Source: Xenophilus sp. AP218F
GTDB taxonomy: Bacteria > Pseudomonadota > Gammaproteobacteria > Burkholderiales > Chromobacteriaceae
Reading direction: 5' to 3'
NCBI GenBank assembly: GCA_002213445.1
Contig: NJIE01000003.1
Coordinates: 124,001 to 188,000, forward strand
DNA length: 64,000 nt
Below are positions 26,848 to 35,392 of the stretch, one piece after another; position 1 is the first letter of the stretch, and each line of letters starts with the position of its first letter. The notes beneath the pieces were generated by a model. That model had not been told where the DNA came from. It worked only from the letters and a program-made list of their open reading frames with translations, and ran no database searches. Both the position numbers and the translations under genes were made by a program.

Positions 26848-28197
26848 ATGTCCCACGCCATTCTCTCGCCGGAACAAGCCGAATGGCTGACCCGGCACCA
26901 CGTCCGCGACGTCGAGCTGGTTTTCGCCGACGTTCACGGCTTCGCCCGCGGCAAGACCTTGCCGGCCAAGGCGCTGATCCAGGGCCAGGAGCTGCGCATC
27001 GCCCGCGCCGTGCCGCTGCAAAGCTGCATCGGCGAATTTCCCGACTACCGCTACTACGGCGAGCACGACCCCGACGTCGCGCTGCGGCCGGACGTCTCCA
27101 CCCTGCGGCTGATTCCATGGGCCGCCACCGCGCGCGCCATGGCGATCTGCGACTGCGTCGATCACGACGGCGCGCTCTCGCCGCTGTCGCCGCGCTCGGC
27201 GCTGCAAACCGTGCTGCGGCGCTACGCCCGCCACGGCCTGCGCCCCATCGTCGCCCCGGAGCTGGAGTTCTACGTTTTCGCCGCCCATCACGATCCGCAA
27301 CGGCCGTTCGAGCCGCCGCCGCTCAGAAGCGGCCGCCGCGAAACCGGCTTCGACGCCTTCGGCTTCTCCGCCCTTGGCGATCTGGAAGGGTTTTTCGACG
27401 AGCTGTACCGCGCCTGCGAGCGGCTGGAGATCGCCACCGACACCTGCGTGCACGAAATGGGACCCAGCCAGTTCGAGATCAATCTCAAGCACGGCGACGC
27501 GCTCAAACTGGCGGACCAGACTTTCCTGTTCAAGACCGCGCTCAAGGAGATAGGCCATCGCCACCAGCTGAGCGTGGTGTGCATGGCCAAGCCGCTGCCG
27601 GGCCAGCCGGGCAACTCGATGCACCTGCACCAGAGCCTGCTGAACGCCGAGGGCGGCAACGCCTTCAGCCTGCCCGACGGCGGACCCTCCCCGGCTTTCT
27701 TCGGCTTCATCGCCGGCCTGCAACGCTTCCTGCCGCAATTGATGCCCTTGCTGTGCCCCAATCCCAACTCCTACCGCCGCTTCGTCAAGGGCATGGCCGC
27801 GCCGGTCAACCTCAGCTGGGGGGTGGACAACCGCTCGGTGGGCCTCAGGGTGCCGGTGTCCGGCCCGGAAGCGCGGCGGGTGGAAAACCGCCTGCCCGGC
27901 TGCGACGCCAACCCCTACCTCGCTCTGGCCGCGAGCCTGGGCGCCGGGCTGCTGGGCATCGAGCTGGGCTGCTCGCCCAGCGAGCCGGCCGTCGGCAACG
28001 TCTTCAAGCAGGACAGCGCCAGCCTGCCGAACACCCTGGACGCCGCCTGCGCGGCGATGCGGGCGGGAGACGCGGCGGAGCAGCTGTTCGGCGCGGAATT
28101 CAGCCAGGCTTACCTGGCGGTGAAGGAAGTGGAGCTGGCGCATTACCACAGCCAGGTGACGCCGTGGGAGCGCCAGTATCTGGGCCTGCTGGCCTGA
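26848..28197 (+). CDS. Glutamine synthetase-family ligase (PuuA-like)
   Basis: This 449-residue protein has the glutamine-synthetase fold: the beta-grasp N-terminus (VELVFADVHGFARGK), metal-binding APELEFYVF near residue 138, GPSQFEIN near residue 210, the ATP-binding GNSMHLHQSL and the C-terminal arginine/glutamate motif RVENRLPGCDANPYLALAA. It lacks the adenylylation-site text of housekeeping GlnA, and its length suits gamma-glutamyl-polyamine synthetases. The amine substrate cannot be told from sequence. GGGAGA precedes the ATG, and a CATAAT-type -10 lies about 90 bp upstream. No other polyamine-catabolism gene adjoins it. Confidence 0.88.
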   Translation: MSHAILSPEQAEWLTRHHVRDVELVFADVHGFARGKTLPAKALIQGQELRIARAVPLQSCIGEFPDYRYYGEHDPDVALRPDVSTLRLIPWAATARAMAICDCVDHDGALSPLSPRSALQTVLRRYARHGLRPIVAPELEFYVFAAHHDPQRPFEPPPLRSGRRETGFDAFGFSALGDLEGFFDELYRACERLEIATDTCVHEMGPSQFEINLKHGDALKLADQTFLFKTALKEIGHRHQLSVVCMAKPLPGQPGNSMHLHQSLLNAEGGNAFSLPDGGPSPAFFGFIAGLQRFLPQLMPLLCPNPNSYRRFVKGMAAPVNLSWGVDNRSVGLRVPVSGPEARRVENRLPGCDANPYLALAASLGAGLLGIELGCSPSEPAVGNVFKQDSASLPNTLDAACAAMRAGDAAEQLFGAEFSQAYLAVKEVELAHYHSQVTPWERQYLGLLA

Positions 28198-28341
28198 ACG
28201 CGGCGGGCGGCGGCGCGCTTGTGCTGGGTCAACAGAGTGGCGGGCCCGGCTTCCGGGCCAGGGCGCTGCCGCGCTATGATCAACACTACGTCATATTCAA
28301 GACTGGGCCGGCCCCGGCCCGTTTTGCAAAGGAGCAGCAGC

Positions 28342-28818
28342 ATGTACCGCCACATCATGGCCGCCGTAGACGGTAGCAATAATTCCGACAAGGCCCTGTC
28401 CGAGGCCATTCGCCTCGCCAAGTTCGCCCAATCCCAGCTCACGCTGGTGCACATCGCCAGCCTGCGCGACCTGGCGGTGGACAGCGTCGGCGTGTTCGGC
28501 GGCCAGCAAACCCACGACCTGGCCTTGCAGCAGGGAGAGGACGCGCTCAAGCGCGCGCAACAGATGGCCCGCGGCGAAGGCATCCAGCAGGTTTACTGCC
28601 ATCTGGTGAAAAGCTGGGAAGGCGGCCACGAGATGGCCGATCAGCTGGTGGAATACGCGCAGGAGCAGAAAGCCGACCTGATCGTGCTGGGCACCCACGG
28701 CCGCACCGGCCTCGCCCATCTGTTCCTCGGCAGCTTCGCCCAGGACATGTTGCGCCGCAGCCACTGCCCGCTGCTGGTGGTGCGCAGCGACAGCGACGAC
28801 GACATCAGCGTGGCCTGA
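28342..28818 (+). CDS. Universal stress protein, UspA family
   Basis: A 158-residue single Usp domain. It starts YRHIMAAVDGSNNSDKAL, and the C-terminal ATP-binding loop GTHGRTGLAHLFLGSF followed by RSHCPLLVVR fits the G-2x-G-9x-G(S) pattern of ATP-binding members. AAAGGAG precedes the ATG by 8 nt. It is likely induced by stress or stationary phase, and ends at a shared bidirectional terminator. Confidence 0.95.
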   Translation: MYRHIMAAVDGSNNSDKALSEAIRLAKFAQSQLTLVHIASLRDLAVDSVGVFGGQQTHDLALQQGEDALKRAQQMARGEGIQQVYCHLVKSWEGGHEMADQLVEYAQEQKADLIVLGTHGRTGLAHLFLGSFAQDMLRRSHCPLLVVRSDSDDDISVA

Positions 28819-28837
28819 GGCCGCTCCCGCCAGCACA

Positions 28838-28864
28838 AACGCCCGGCAGCCGCCGGGCGTTTTC
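28838..28864. terminator. Bidirectional Rho-independent terminator
   Basis: AAACGCCCGGC pairs with GCCGGGCGTTT around a short loop, giving a T run in either direction between the convergent usp and tlyA genes. Confidence 0.85.
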
Positions 28865-28896
28865 GATTCGGCTTCCGTCCGGGCCGCGGCCCGCGC

Positions 28897-29643
28897 CTAG
28901 CGTCTGACGGCGAAGACGAAGAACTCGTGATTGCCGTCGCCGCCCTTGATCGGGCTGTCGAACCAGCGCAGCGTCCGCATGCCCTGCTCGTCCAGCACCC
29001 GGTTGATCTTGTCCCGCACGCCGGGATAGAGGCTGGCGTCGCGGACGATGCCGCCCTTGGACAGACCCTCGCGCCCCACTTCGAACTGCGGCTTGACCAG
29101 GCTGAGCAGATGGCCGCCCGGCTGCAGCAGCGGCAGCGCCGACGGCAGCACCAGGCTCAGCGAAATGAACGACACGTCGCAGACCATCAGGTCGAACGGC
29201 TCGCCGTCGTTGGCGGCCTGCAGTTGGGCGCGGTCCAGCGCGCGGGCGTTGACGCCCTCGAAATAGCGCACCCGCGCGTCCTCACGCAGCCGCGCATGCA
29301 GCTGGTCGTGACCGACATCCACCCCCACCACCCGGCGCGCGCCGGCTTGCAGCAGGCAGTCGGTAAAACCGCCGGTGGACTGGCCGACGTCCAGCGCCGC
29401 CAGGCCTTTGGCCGACAAGCCGGCCTCGTCGAGCGCGCCCTGCATTTTCAGGCCGCCGCGCGAGACGTAGCGGTCGGCGGGGTCGGCGGTCACGCTGAAT
29501 TCGGCGCTGGCCGGAAACTTCTGGCTGGGCTTGACCACCGCCACGCCGGCATGGCTGACGCGGCCGGCGGCGATCAGGTTTTGCGCCGCGGTGCGCGAGG
29601 CCGCCAGGCCCTGCTCCACCAGTAAAACATCAATGCGAATCAT
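28897..29643 (-). CDS. tlyA: TlyA-family rRNA methyltransferase / hemolysin A homologue
   Basis: The 248-residue protein has an N-terminal S4 RNA-binding domain (IRIDVLLVEQGLAASRTAAQ) and a C-terminal FtsJ-like methyltransferase. The SAM-binding loop is AALDVGQSTGGFTDCLLQAG near residue 85, followed by DLMVCDVSFISL and SLVKPQFEVGREG. TlyA proteins 2'-O-methylate rRNA in mycobacteria; the betaproteobacterial relatives are assigned by homology. The ATG at 29643 matches the conserved MIRIDVLL start, and the 21-codon upstream extension is rejected. Confidence 0.9.
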   Translation of the reverse strand: MIRIDVLLVEQGLAASRTAAQNLIAAGRVSHAGVAVVKPSQKFPASAEFSVTADPADRYVSRGGLKMQGALDEAGLSAKGLAALDVGQSTGGFTDCLLQAGARRVVGVDVGHDQLHARLREDARVRYFEGVNARALDRAQLQAANDGEPFDLMVCDVSFISLSLVLPSALPLLQPGGHLLSLVKPQFEVGREGLSKGGIVRDASLYPGVRDKINRVLDEQGMRTLRWFDSPIKGGDGNHEFFVFAVRR

Positions 29644-29753
29644 CAGGCCTCCCACGGCCGGATCTGGAATCCGCGACAGGGTGGCGAAGCGGACCGCCGC
29701 TGTCAAGTCGGCCGCAGACCGCCGCCGTCCGGCGCGCGCATTCGCAACAAGTG

Positions 29754-29783
29754 TTTACAAGATTTTGCTAATAATGCTACTCT
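29754..29783 (+). promoter_or_regulatory. Sigma-70 promoter of the BCCT transporter gene
   Basis: TTTACA at 29754-29759 and TACTCT at 29778-29783 are separated by 18 bp, with an extended -10 TGC directly before TACTCT, in a markedly AT-rich patch of an otherwise GC-rich gap. Confidence 0.6.
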
Positions 29784-30002
29784 AAAAAAAGCAATTTATT
29801 GATTTCATTGCGGATATCCAGAAGAAATCCGATCAGATTCATCCCAATTCATCGCCCGTGACACTCTGGCAATAACCGAGGAGCATCGGCCTCATGGCCG
29901 ACGCCCCCGGCTTCGGCTCTCCCCTTGAGTCGTCTCCGCCTCGACCCGATACGGCCCGCCGCCCGCTGCGCGCGCGCGTCGCCGCCACTCAAGGAGCACT
30001 GC
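29784..30002 (+). promoter_or_regulatory. Long 5' leader of the BCCT transporter gene
   Basis: The predicted transcript has a leader of about 210 nt. It includes an AT-rich first half and a hairpin-forming ATCGGCCTCATGGCCGAC segment near 29886-29902. It does not match a riboswitch class I recognise. The other part of the 359-bp gap, 29644-29753, is GC-rich, with nothing identifiable. Confidence 0.4.
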
Positions 30003-31535
30003 ATGGTTTTACGCTTGTCATTGTTGTTTACTGTCCTGTTCGCGCTGTGGGGCGTGATCGCCCCCGGCCAGATGGCGGTCGCCACCGGCGAGTGGCTGAG
30101 CTTCACCATCGCCCGCTTCGGCTGGTTTTACCTATTGTCGGTCTTCGGTTTTCTGGTGTTCGCGCTGTACCTGGCCTTCGGCCGCTTCGGCCACATCCGC
30201 CTGGGCAAGGAGGACGAGGAGCCGGAATTCTCGCGGATGAGCTGGTTCGCCATGCTGTTCTCCGCCGGCATGGGCATAGGCCTGGTGTTCTGGGGCGTGG
30301 CCGAGCCGATCTCGCACTTCGCCACCCCGTCGTCCGCCGCCACCGCGCCGCAATCGGCCGAGGCCGCGCGCGCGGCGATGCGCCACGCCTTCTTCCACTG
30401 GGGCCTGCACCCGTGGGCGGTATATAGCCTGGCCGCGCTGGTGCTGGCCTACTTCAAGTTCAACCGCGGCGAAAAAGGCCTGATCAGCGCCGCCTTCAAG
30501 CCGCTGCTGGGCGAGCGCGTCAACGGCCCGATCGGCGTCGCCATCGACGTGCTGGCGGTGCTGGCCACCGTGTTCGGCGTGGCCACCACGCTGGGCTTCG
30601 GCACGCTGCAGATCGAAAGCGGCCTGAAGATGCTGTTCGGCCTGCAACCTTCGTTTCTGCTGACCTGCGCCATCGTGGTGATCGCCACCGTGCTGTTTTT
30701 GCTGTCTTCGCTCACCGGCTTGTCCCGCGGCATCAAGTGGCTGTCCAACCTCAACATCGTGCTGGCGCTGGGCCTGTTCCTGCTGGTGGTGATCCTGGGC
30801 CCCACCGGCTTCATCTTCGATACCTTCACCACCACGCTGGGCGACTATCTGGGCAACCTGACCAGCAACAGCCTGCGCATGTCGCCGTTCACGCAGGGGA
30901 CATGGGTGGCCAACTGGACGCTGTTCTACTGGGCCTGGTGGGTGACCTGGGCCCCGTTCGTCGGCATGTTCATCGCCCGCGTCTCGCGCGGCCGCACCAT
31001 ACGCGAATTCATCGTCGGCGTGCTGCTGGTGCCGTCGCTGGCCAGCTTCGTCTGGTTCTCCGCCTTCGGCGGCGCGGCGCTGGACCTGCAGCTGTTCGGC
31101 GGCGCCGACATGGTGGCCGCGGTCAAGAGCGACGTCTCCACCGCGCTGTACGTGATGTTCCAGCACTTCCCCGGCGGGCAAGCGCTGTCGCTGATCGCGA
31201 TGACGCTGGTGATCTGCTTCTTCGTCACCTCCGCCGACTCCGCCACCTTCGTGCTGGGCATGTTCTCCAGCGGCGGCAGCCTCAACCCCAGCCACCGCGT
31301 CAAGCTGATCTGGGGCGTGCTGCTGGCGGCGGTGGCGCTGGTGCTGCTGCAAAGCGGCGGCCTCAAGGGCCTGCAGTCGATGCTGATCGTCAGCGCGCTG
31401 CCCTTCATGCTGATCATGATCGGCATGGCGGTGTCGCTGTACAAGGCGCTGAGCGAGGAAGAGCACGACAGCCGCCGCCGCGAAATCCGCCGCCTGCGCC
31501 AGCTGGAAGCGCTGGAGCGCCAGATACAGCGCTGA
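30003..31535 (+). CDS. BCCT-family betaine/choline/carnitine transporter
   Basis: A 510-residue membrane protein with about twelve hydrophobic segments. BCCT hallmarks are present: MGIGLVFWGVAEPISHF near residue 80, HWGLHPWAVYSLAALVLAYF, and the aromatic box and following loop FYWAWWVTWAPFVGMFIARV with SRGRTIREF near residue 310. It imports a quaternary ammonium solute such as glycine betaine by sodium or proton symport. The short, charged C-terminal tail (SEEEHDSRRREIRRLRQLEA) could be an osmosensory extension as in BetP. AAGGAG precedes the ATG. A long leader and its own promoter suggest separate regulation. Confidence 0.95.
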   Translation: MVLRLSLLFTVLFALWGVIAPGQMAVATGEWLSFTIARFGWFYLLSVFGFLVFALYLAFGRFGHIRLGKEDEEPEFSRMSWFAMLFSAGMGIGLVFWGVAEPISHFATPSSAATAPQSAEAARAAMRHAFFHWGLHPWAVYSLAALVLAYFKFNRGEKGLISAAFKPLLGERVNGPIGVAIDVLAVLATVFGVATTLGFGTLQIESGLKMLFGLQPSFLLTCAIVVIATVLFLLSSLTGLSRGIKWLSNLNIVLALGLFLLVVILGPTGFIFDTFTTTLGDYLGNLTSNSLRMSPFTQGTWVANWTLFYWAWWVTWAPFVGMFIARVSRGRTIREFIVGVLLVPSLASFVWFSAFGGAALDLQLFGGADMVAAVKSDVSTALYVMFQHFPGGQALSLIAMTLVICFFVTSADSATFVLGMFSSGGSLNPSHRVKLIWGVLLAAVALVLLQSGGLKGLQSMLIVSALPFMLIMIGMAVSLYKALSEEEHDSRRREIRRLRQLEALERQIQR

Positions 31536-31599
31536 CGGCGCTAGGCCGCGCCGCCGCTTGGTGAGATGATGTCGCCATTGCCTCGCAGTGGAGATTTTC

Positions 31600-32232
31600 A
31601 TGGATACCCATCAACTCGATCCGGTGGAAGCGCGCGTCCTGGGCGCGCTGGTGGAAAAACAGGCCCTGACCCCCGACGCCTACCCGTTGACGCTCAACAG
31701 TCTGGCCAGCGCCTGCAACCAGCTGACCAGCCGCGAGCCGGTGATGCAGCTGTCCGACGCCGACATCAGCGCCGCGCTGGACGCGCTGATCGCCAGAAAG
31801 CTGGTGGCCGAGCGCATGCCGGCCGGCAGCCGGGTCGCCAAGTACGAACACCGCCTCAACTACGAATGGAACATCGACGGCGCGCGCCTGGCCGCGCTGG
31901 CCCTGCTGCTGCTGCGCGGCCCGCAGACCAGCGCCGAAATCCGCACCCGCTCCGGCCGCATTTACGCCTTCAGCGGCGTGGAAGAAGTGGAAACCGCGCT
32001 GGCGGCGCTGGCCGACAAGTACCCGCCGCTGACGCTCAAGCTGGAACGCCAGCCGGGCGAGCGCGAAGCGCGCTGGGCCCATCTGCTGTGCGGCGAAGCG
32101 CCGCAGACGGCGGCGGCGGCGCCCTGCGAAATGATAGACGTGGGCCTCACCGGCCGGGTGGCGGCGCTGGAAGCGGAAGTGGCGGCGCTCAAGACGCGGT
32201 TGCTGTCGCTGGAAGAAAAACTGGCCGGCTGA
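31600..32232 (+). CDS. yceH: YceH family protein (DUF480)
   Basis: The 210-residue protein matches DUF480/YceH with two winged-helix domains: LDPVEARVLGALVEKQALTP and YPLTLNSLASACNQLTSREP at the N-terminus and RLAALALLLLRGPQTSAEIR in the second half, ending in a coiled-coil LEAEVAALKTRLLSLEEKL. Its function is unknown. The ATG at 31600 is preferred over 31588 because GGAG lies 7 nt upstream and the family start is close to LDPVE. Confidence 0.9.
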   Translation: MDTHQLDPVEARVLGALVEKQALTPDAYPLTLNSLASACNQLTSREPVMQLSDADISAALDALIARKLVAERMPAGSRVAKYEHRLNYEWNIDGARLAALALLLLRGPQTSAEIRTRSGRIYAFSGVEEVETALAALADKYPPLTLKLERQPGEREARWAHLLCGEAPQTAAAAPCEMIDVGLTGRVAALEAEVAALKTRLLSLEEKLAG

Positions 32233-32247
32233 GGCCGCGCGCTGAAC

Positions 32248-32275
32248 TTGTTTTTTCGGAAGCGGTCACTATCTA
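32248..32275 (+). promoter_or_regulatory. Possible promoter of the YfaZ-like gene
   Basis: TTGTTT at 32248-32253 and TATCTA at 32270-32275 are 16 bp apart, about 32 bp before the start codon. Confidence 0.45.
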
Positions 32276-32306
32276 GTCTGTTTATCCGCAATCGGGACGT
32301 GACCCC

Positions 32307-32837
32307 ATGAAAAACATCTGCATCGCGCTGGCGCTGGCCGGCATCGCCGCCGGCGCCCAAGCCGCCGATTACAGCCTGAGCGTCGGCGACGGCTTCCAGC
32401 AACTGACCCGCACCCCGCAAGGCGGCGGCATCGGCCTGACGCTGGACTACCTCAACACCGAACACAAGGGCAACGCCGGCGGCGCGGGCCTGGAATTCGC
32501 GCTGCCGCTCGGTTCTCTGACGCTGGCCGGCGGCGCCAAGGCGATGTGGCTGAGCCCGGACACCGGTTCCGCCACCGCCGCCATGCTGGGCGGCCGCGCC
32601 AACTTCGCCGTCACCCCCAAGGTCAGCCTATACGGCCAGGCCTATTATTCGCCGGACGGCCTGGTCAGCGGCAGCGTCAAGAACGTCAGCGACGTCTCCG
32701 CCGGCGTGCGCTGGAACGTGCTGGGCCCCTTCACCGTCGAAGCCGGCTATCGCTACTTCGACATCGAACGCAAGGACAGCAGCCGCAACCGCACCCTGGC
32801 CGACGGCCCCTTCGTCTCCGCCGGCTTCACCTTCTAA
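32307..32837 (+). CDS. YfaZ-like outer-membrane protein
   Basis: This 176-residue protein has a signal peptide (ICIALALAGIAAGAQAAD) and an alternating hydrophobic pattern ending in phenylalanine (VSAGFTF), as expected for a small outer-membrane beta-barrel. Text such as LSVGDGFQQL and GLTLDYLNTEHKGNAGG agrees with the YfaZ family. Its role is unknown. The gene overlaps the convergent cupin gene by 4 bp at their stops. Confidence 0.82.
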   Translation: MKNICIALALAGIAAGAQAADYSLSVGDGFQQLTRTPQGGGIGLTLDYLNTEHKGNAGGAGLEFALPLGSLTLAGGAKAMWLSPDTGSATAAMLGGRANFAVTPKVSLYGQAYYSPDGLVSGSVKNVSDVSAGVRWNVLGPFTVEAGYRYFDIERKDSSRNRTLADGPFVSAGFTF

Positions 32838-33202
32838 ACCGCCCGCGGTTCGAACACCGCGTAGGTTTTGCAGGCCGGCTCCAGCACCTGCCAGACGCCC
32901 TCGAAACCGGCCGGAATCACGAAATGGTCGCCCGGCGACAGCTCCACGCTGTCGCCGGCGGCGTCGCTGATCCGCACCCGCCCCTCCAGCAGCGTGCAGA
33001 ATTCATGCTCGCTGTACTTCACCCGCCAGCGCCCCGGCCCGCCGCGCCAGATGCCGGCGTGAAACTGGCCGCTGGGGTCGGAGTAATGATTGGCCACGCG
33101 CTGACGGCACTCGCCATCGATCCGCCGCTCCGCCGCCGTCTGGAACGCCTCCTCCACCGCCGGATGGCGCTGGAACACCACGATATCGCCGATCTGCTTC
33201 AT
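32834..33202 (-). CDS. Cupin-domain protein (Cupin_3 type)
   Basis: A 122-residue single-cupin protein of the Cupin_3/DUF861 kind. The pattern WRVKYSEHEFCTLLEGRVRI followed by LSPGDHFVIPAGFEGVWQVL is characteristic, and relatives include ureidoglycolate-type enzymes and many uncharacterised cupins. Metal ligands are less complete than in classical cupins. It lies 58 bp downstream of the M13 peptidase gene on the same strand and may be cotranscribed with it. Confidence 0.82.
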   Translation of the reverse strand: MKQIGDIVVFQRHPAVEEAFQTAAERRIDGECRQRVANHYSDPSGQFHAGIWRGGPGRWRVKYSEHEFCTLLEGRVRISDAAGDSVELSPGDHFVIPAGFEGVWQVLEPACKTYAVFEPRAV

Positions 33203-33260
33203 TTCCGCTCCTCATCTGCCTGTTCGGGCCGCCCAAGCGGCCAGACCGGTTGCCAAACGC

Positions 33261-35288
33261 TCACCACCACAAATGAAAACGCTGCTCCGGCGGCAGGTAC
33301 ATCTTGTCGCCGGGCTTGACGTCGAAAGCCTGGTAGAACGGCTCCATATTGCTGGCGGTGCCGATGGGCCGCCACAGGTCCGGCGTGTGCGGATCGGACA
33401 CCAGCTGGTTGAGCGTCGCCGCCTCGCGGCTCTTGCTGCGCCAAGATTGGGCGAAGGCGATGAAGAAGCGCTGGTCGCCGCTCAGGCCGTCCAGCATCGG
33501 CGCCGGCTGGCCGCCCAGCGCCAGCCGGTAGGCCTTGTACGCCACCTCCAGCCCGGCGTTGTCGGCGATGTTCTCGCCCAGCGTCAACTCGCCGTTGACG
33601 CGCTTGCCCTTCACCGGTTCGAAGCGGGCGTATTGCGCCACCAGCCTCTGCGTCTGCTGCTTGAAGTGCGCCTTGTCGCTCTCGCTCCACCAGTCGCGCA
33701 TATTGCCGTCGCCGTCGTACTGGCTGCCCTGGTCGTCGAAGCCGTGGCTGATTTCGTGGCCTATGGTGGCGCCGATGCTGCCGTAGTTGACCGCCGGATC
33801 GAAGCGCGCGTCGAAATACGGCGCTTGCAGGATGGCGGCCGGAAAGACGATTTCGTTGTTGGACGGGTTGTAGTAGGCGTTCACCGTCTGCGGCGTCATC
33901 TCCCACTCGTCGCGATCCACCGGCTGCCCCAGCCGGCCGGTTTGCCGCCGGTAGTTGAACTCGGCGATGCGGCGCGCGTTGCCGATCAGGTCGTCCGCCT
34001 GGATTCGCAGCGCGCCGTAATCGCGCCACACGTCGGGATAGCCGATTTTCAGCCGGTATTTGGACAGCTTCAGGTGCGCTTCGCGTTTGGTCTGCGGGCT
34101 CATCCACGTCAGCGTGTCTATGCTCTGGTCGTAGGCGGCCAGCAGGTTGCGCACCAGTTTCAGCGCCTCGGCCCGGGATTCGGCCGTGAAGTATTTGGCC
34201 ACATACAGCTTGCCCACCGCCTCGCCCAGCCCTTCGTTGACCAGGCCGACGCCGCGCTTCCAGCGCGGCCGGTCGGCGCGGCGGCCGTCCAGCGCCTTGC
34301 CGTAAAACTCGAAGCGGGCCTTGGCGAAGGCGCTGTCCAGATAGGGGGCGTAAGCGTCCAGCGTCCGGCCGATCAGGTAGTCGCGCTGGGTCGCCAGCGG
34401 CGTGGCCTGCAGCAGTCGGGAGAGCGCGGCCAGGTAGCTTGGCTGGTCCAGATTCACTTGCCGCGCGCGCGCGACGCCGGCGTCGGCAAGCAGCGCCGGC
34501 CAGTCGTAGCCGGGCAGCTTGCCGGGCAGATCGGCCGTCGCGGTCTTGTTGTAGGTTTTCTGGATGTCGCGGTTCTCGACGTTGCTCCACTGCATCCGGG
34601 CGATGGCGGTTTCAAACGCCAGCACCGCGCGCGCGCGCCGGGCGGCGTCGGGTTCGCCCGCCAGCCGCAACAGCCGGGTCAGGTAGGCAAGATACGCTTT
34701 GCGCGCGGAGACGAAGGCCGGGGCGTTTTCCAGATAATAATCGCGCTCCATGCTCAGCCCGGATTGGCCGACGCCGGCCAGATAGCTGGACGAATCCCTG
34801 GCGTCCGCCGCCACGTAGAAGCGGAACGGCGTGTCCACCGGCTGGTCTTGCAGGCGGCCCATATAGCGCAGCGCCTCGGCCGGGGTGGACAAGCCGGCGA
34901 TGGCCCGCAGCTGCGGGCGCAGCGGCGCGAGCCCCTGCCTGGCGATGCGGGTCTCGTCCATGAAGCTGCGGTACAGGTCGGCGATTTTCCGCGCGTCCGG
35001 CGCGGCGTCGGCCTCGCCCGCGGCGTGTTCGATGATGGCGCGGATGCGCTGTTGATTCTGCTCGAACAGCGTTTCGGCCACGCCAGTCGAAGAACGCTCG
35101 GGCGGAATGACCGCGCGCTTGAGCCACGCGCCGTTGGCGTACAGCGAGATGTTGTCCTGGATGCGCACCGAGTGGTCGATGCCCTTGAAGTCGATGCCGT
35201 AACGGCCGTAATCGACGGCGCCGTCGCCGGCCCAGGCCAGCGAAACGCTCAGCGCCAGCGCCGCCGGCAGCCATTTGCAACCTTGCAT
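33261..35288 (-). CDS. M13-family zinc metallopeptidase (PepO/neprilysin-like)
   Basis: The 675-residue protein has a signal peptide (LPAALALSVSLAWAGDG) and the full M13 architecture. The zinc site GATIGHEISHGFDDQG lies near residue 520, the third ligand is in TLGENIADNAG about 60 residues on, and the family-specific NAYYNPSNNEIVFPAAILQ precedes it. The C-terminus ends with the typical MYLPPEQRFHLWW. It should cleave peptides outside the cytoplasmic membrane. GGGGAGAGGG precedes the ATG, fixing the start. Confidence 0.95.
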   Translation of the reverse strand: MQGCKWLPAALALSVSLAWAGDGAVDYGRYGIDFKGIDHSVRIQDNISLYANGAWLKRAVIPPERSSTGVAETLFEQNQQRIRAIIEHAAGEADAAPDARKIADLYRSFMDETRIARQGLAPLRPQLRAIAGLSTPAEALRYMGRLQDQPVDTPFRFYVAADARDSSSYLAGVGQSGLSMERDYYLENAPAFVSARKAYLAYLTRLLRLAGEPDAARRARAVLAFETAIARMQWSNVENRDIQKTYNKTATADLPGKLPGYDWPALLADAGVARARQVNLDQPSYLAALSRLLQATPLATQRDYLIGRTLDAYAPYLDSAFAKARFEFYGKALDGRRADRPRWKRGVGLVNEGLGEAVGKLYVAKYFTAESRAEALKLVRNLLAAYDQSIDTLTWMSPQTKREAHLKLSKYRLKIGYPDVWRDYGALRIQADDLIGNARRIAEFNYRRQTGRLGQPVDRDEWEMTPQTVNAYYNPSNNEIVFPAAILQAPYFDARFDPAVNYGSIGATIGHEISHGFDDQGSQYDGDGNMRDWWSESDKAHFKQQTQRLVAQYARFEPVKGKRVNGELTLGENIADNAGLEVAYKAYRLALGGQPAPMLDGLSGDQRFFIAFAQSWRSKSREAATLNQLVSDPHTPDLWRPIGTASNMEPFYQAFDVKPGDKMYLPPEQRFHLWW

Positions 35289-35392
35289 GCCCTCTCCCCT
35301 TTTATGCCGACGGCTTGATTTGCGCCGCCTGCCGGCATGGTAGCGCCATGCCGACGCCGCTCACAAGCCGTCGGGGCAGAGGATTTGTGGGC

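Noticed and set aside
29887-30000. Riboswitch (glycine or similar) in the BCCT leader
   Set aside because: None of the conserved core sequences of classes I know can be seen; only generic hairpins are present.
29894-30427. Plus-strand frame of 177 codons starting upstream of the BCCT gene
   Set aside because: It runs out of frame into the certain BCCT coding region and is Arg/Pro-rich; at most the first codons could be a leader peptide.
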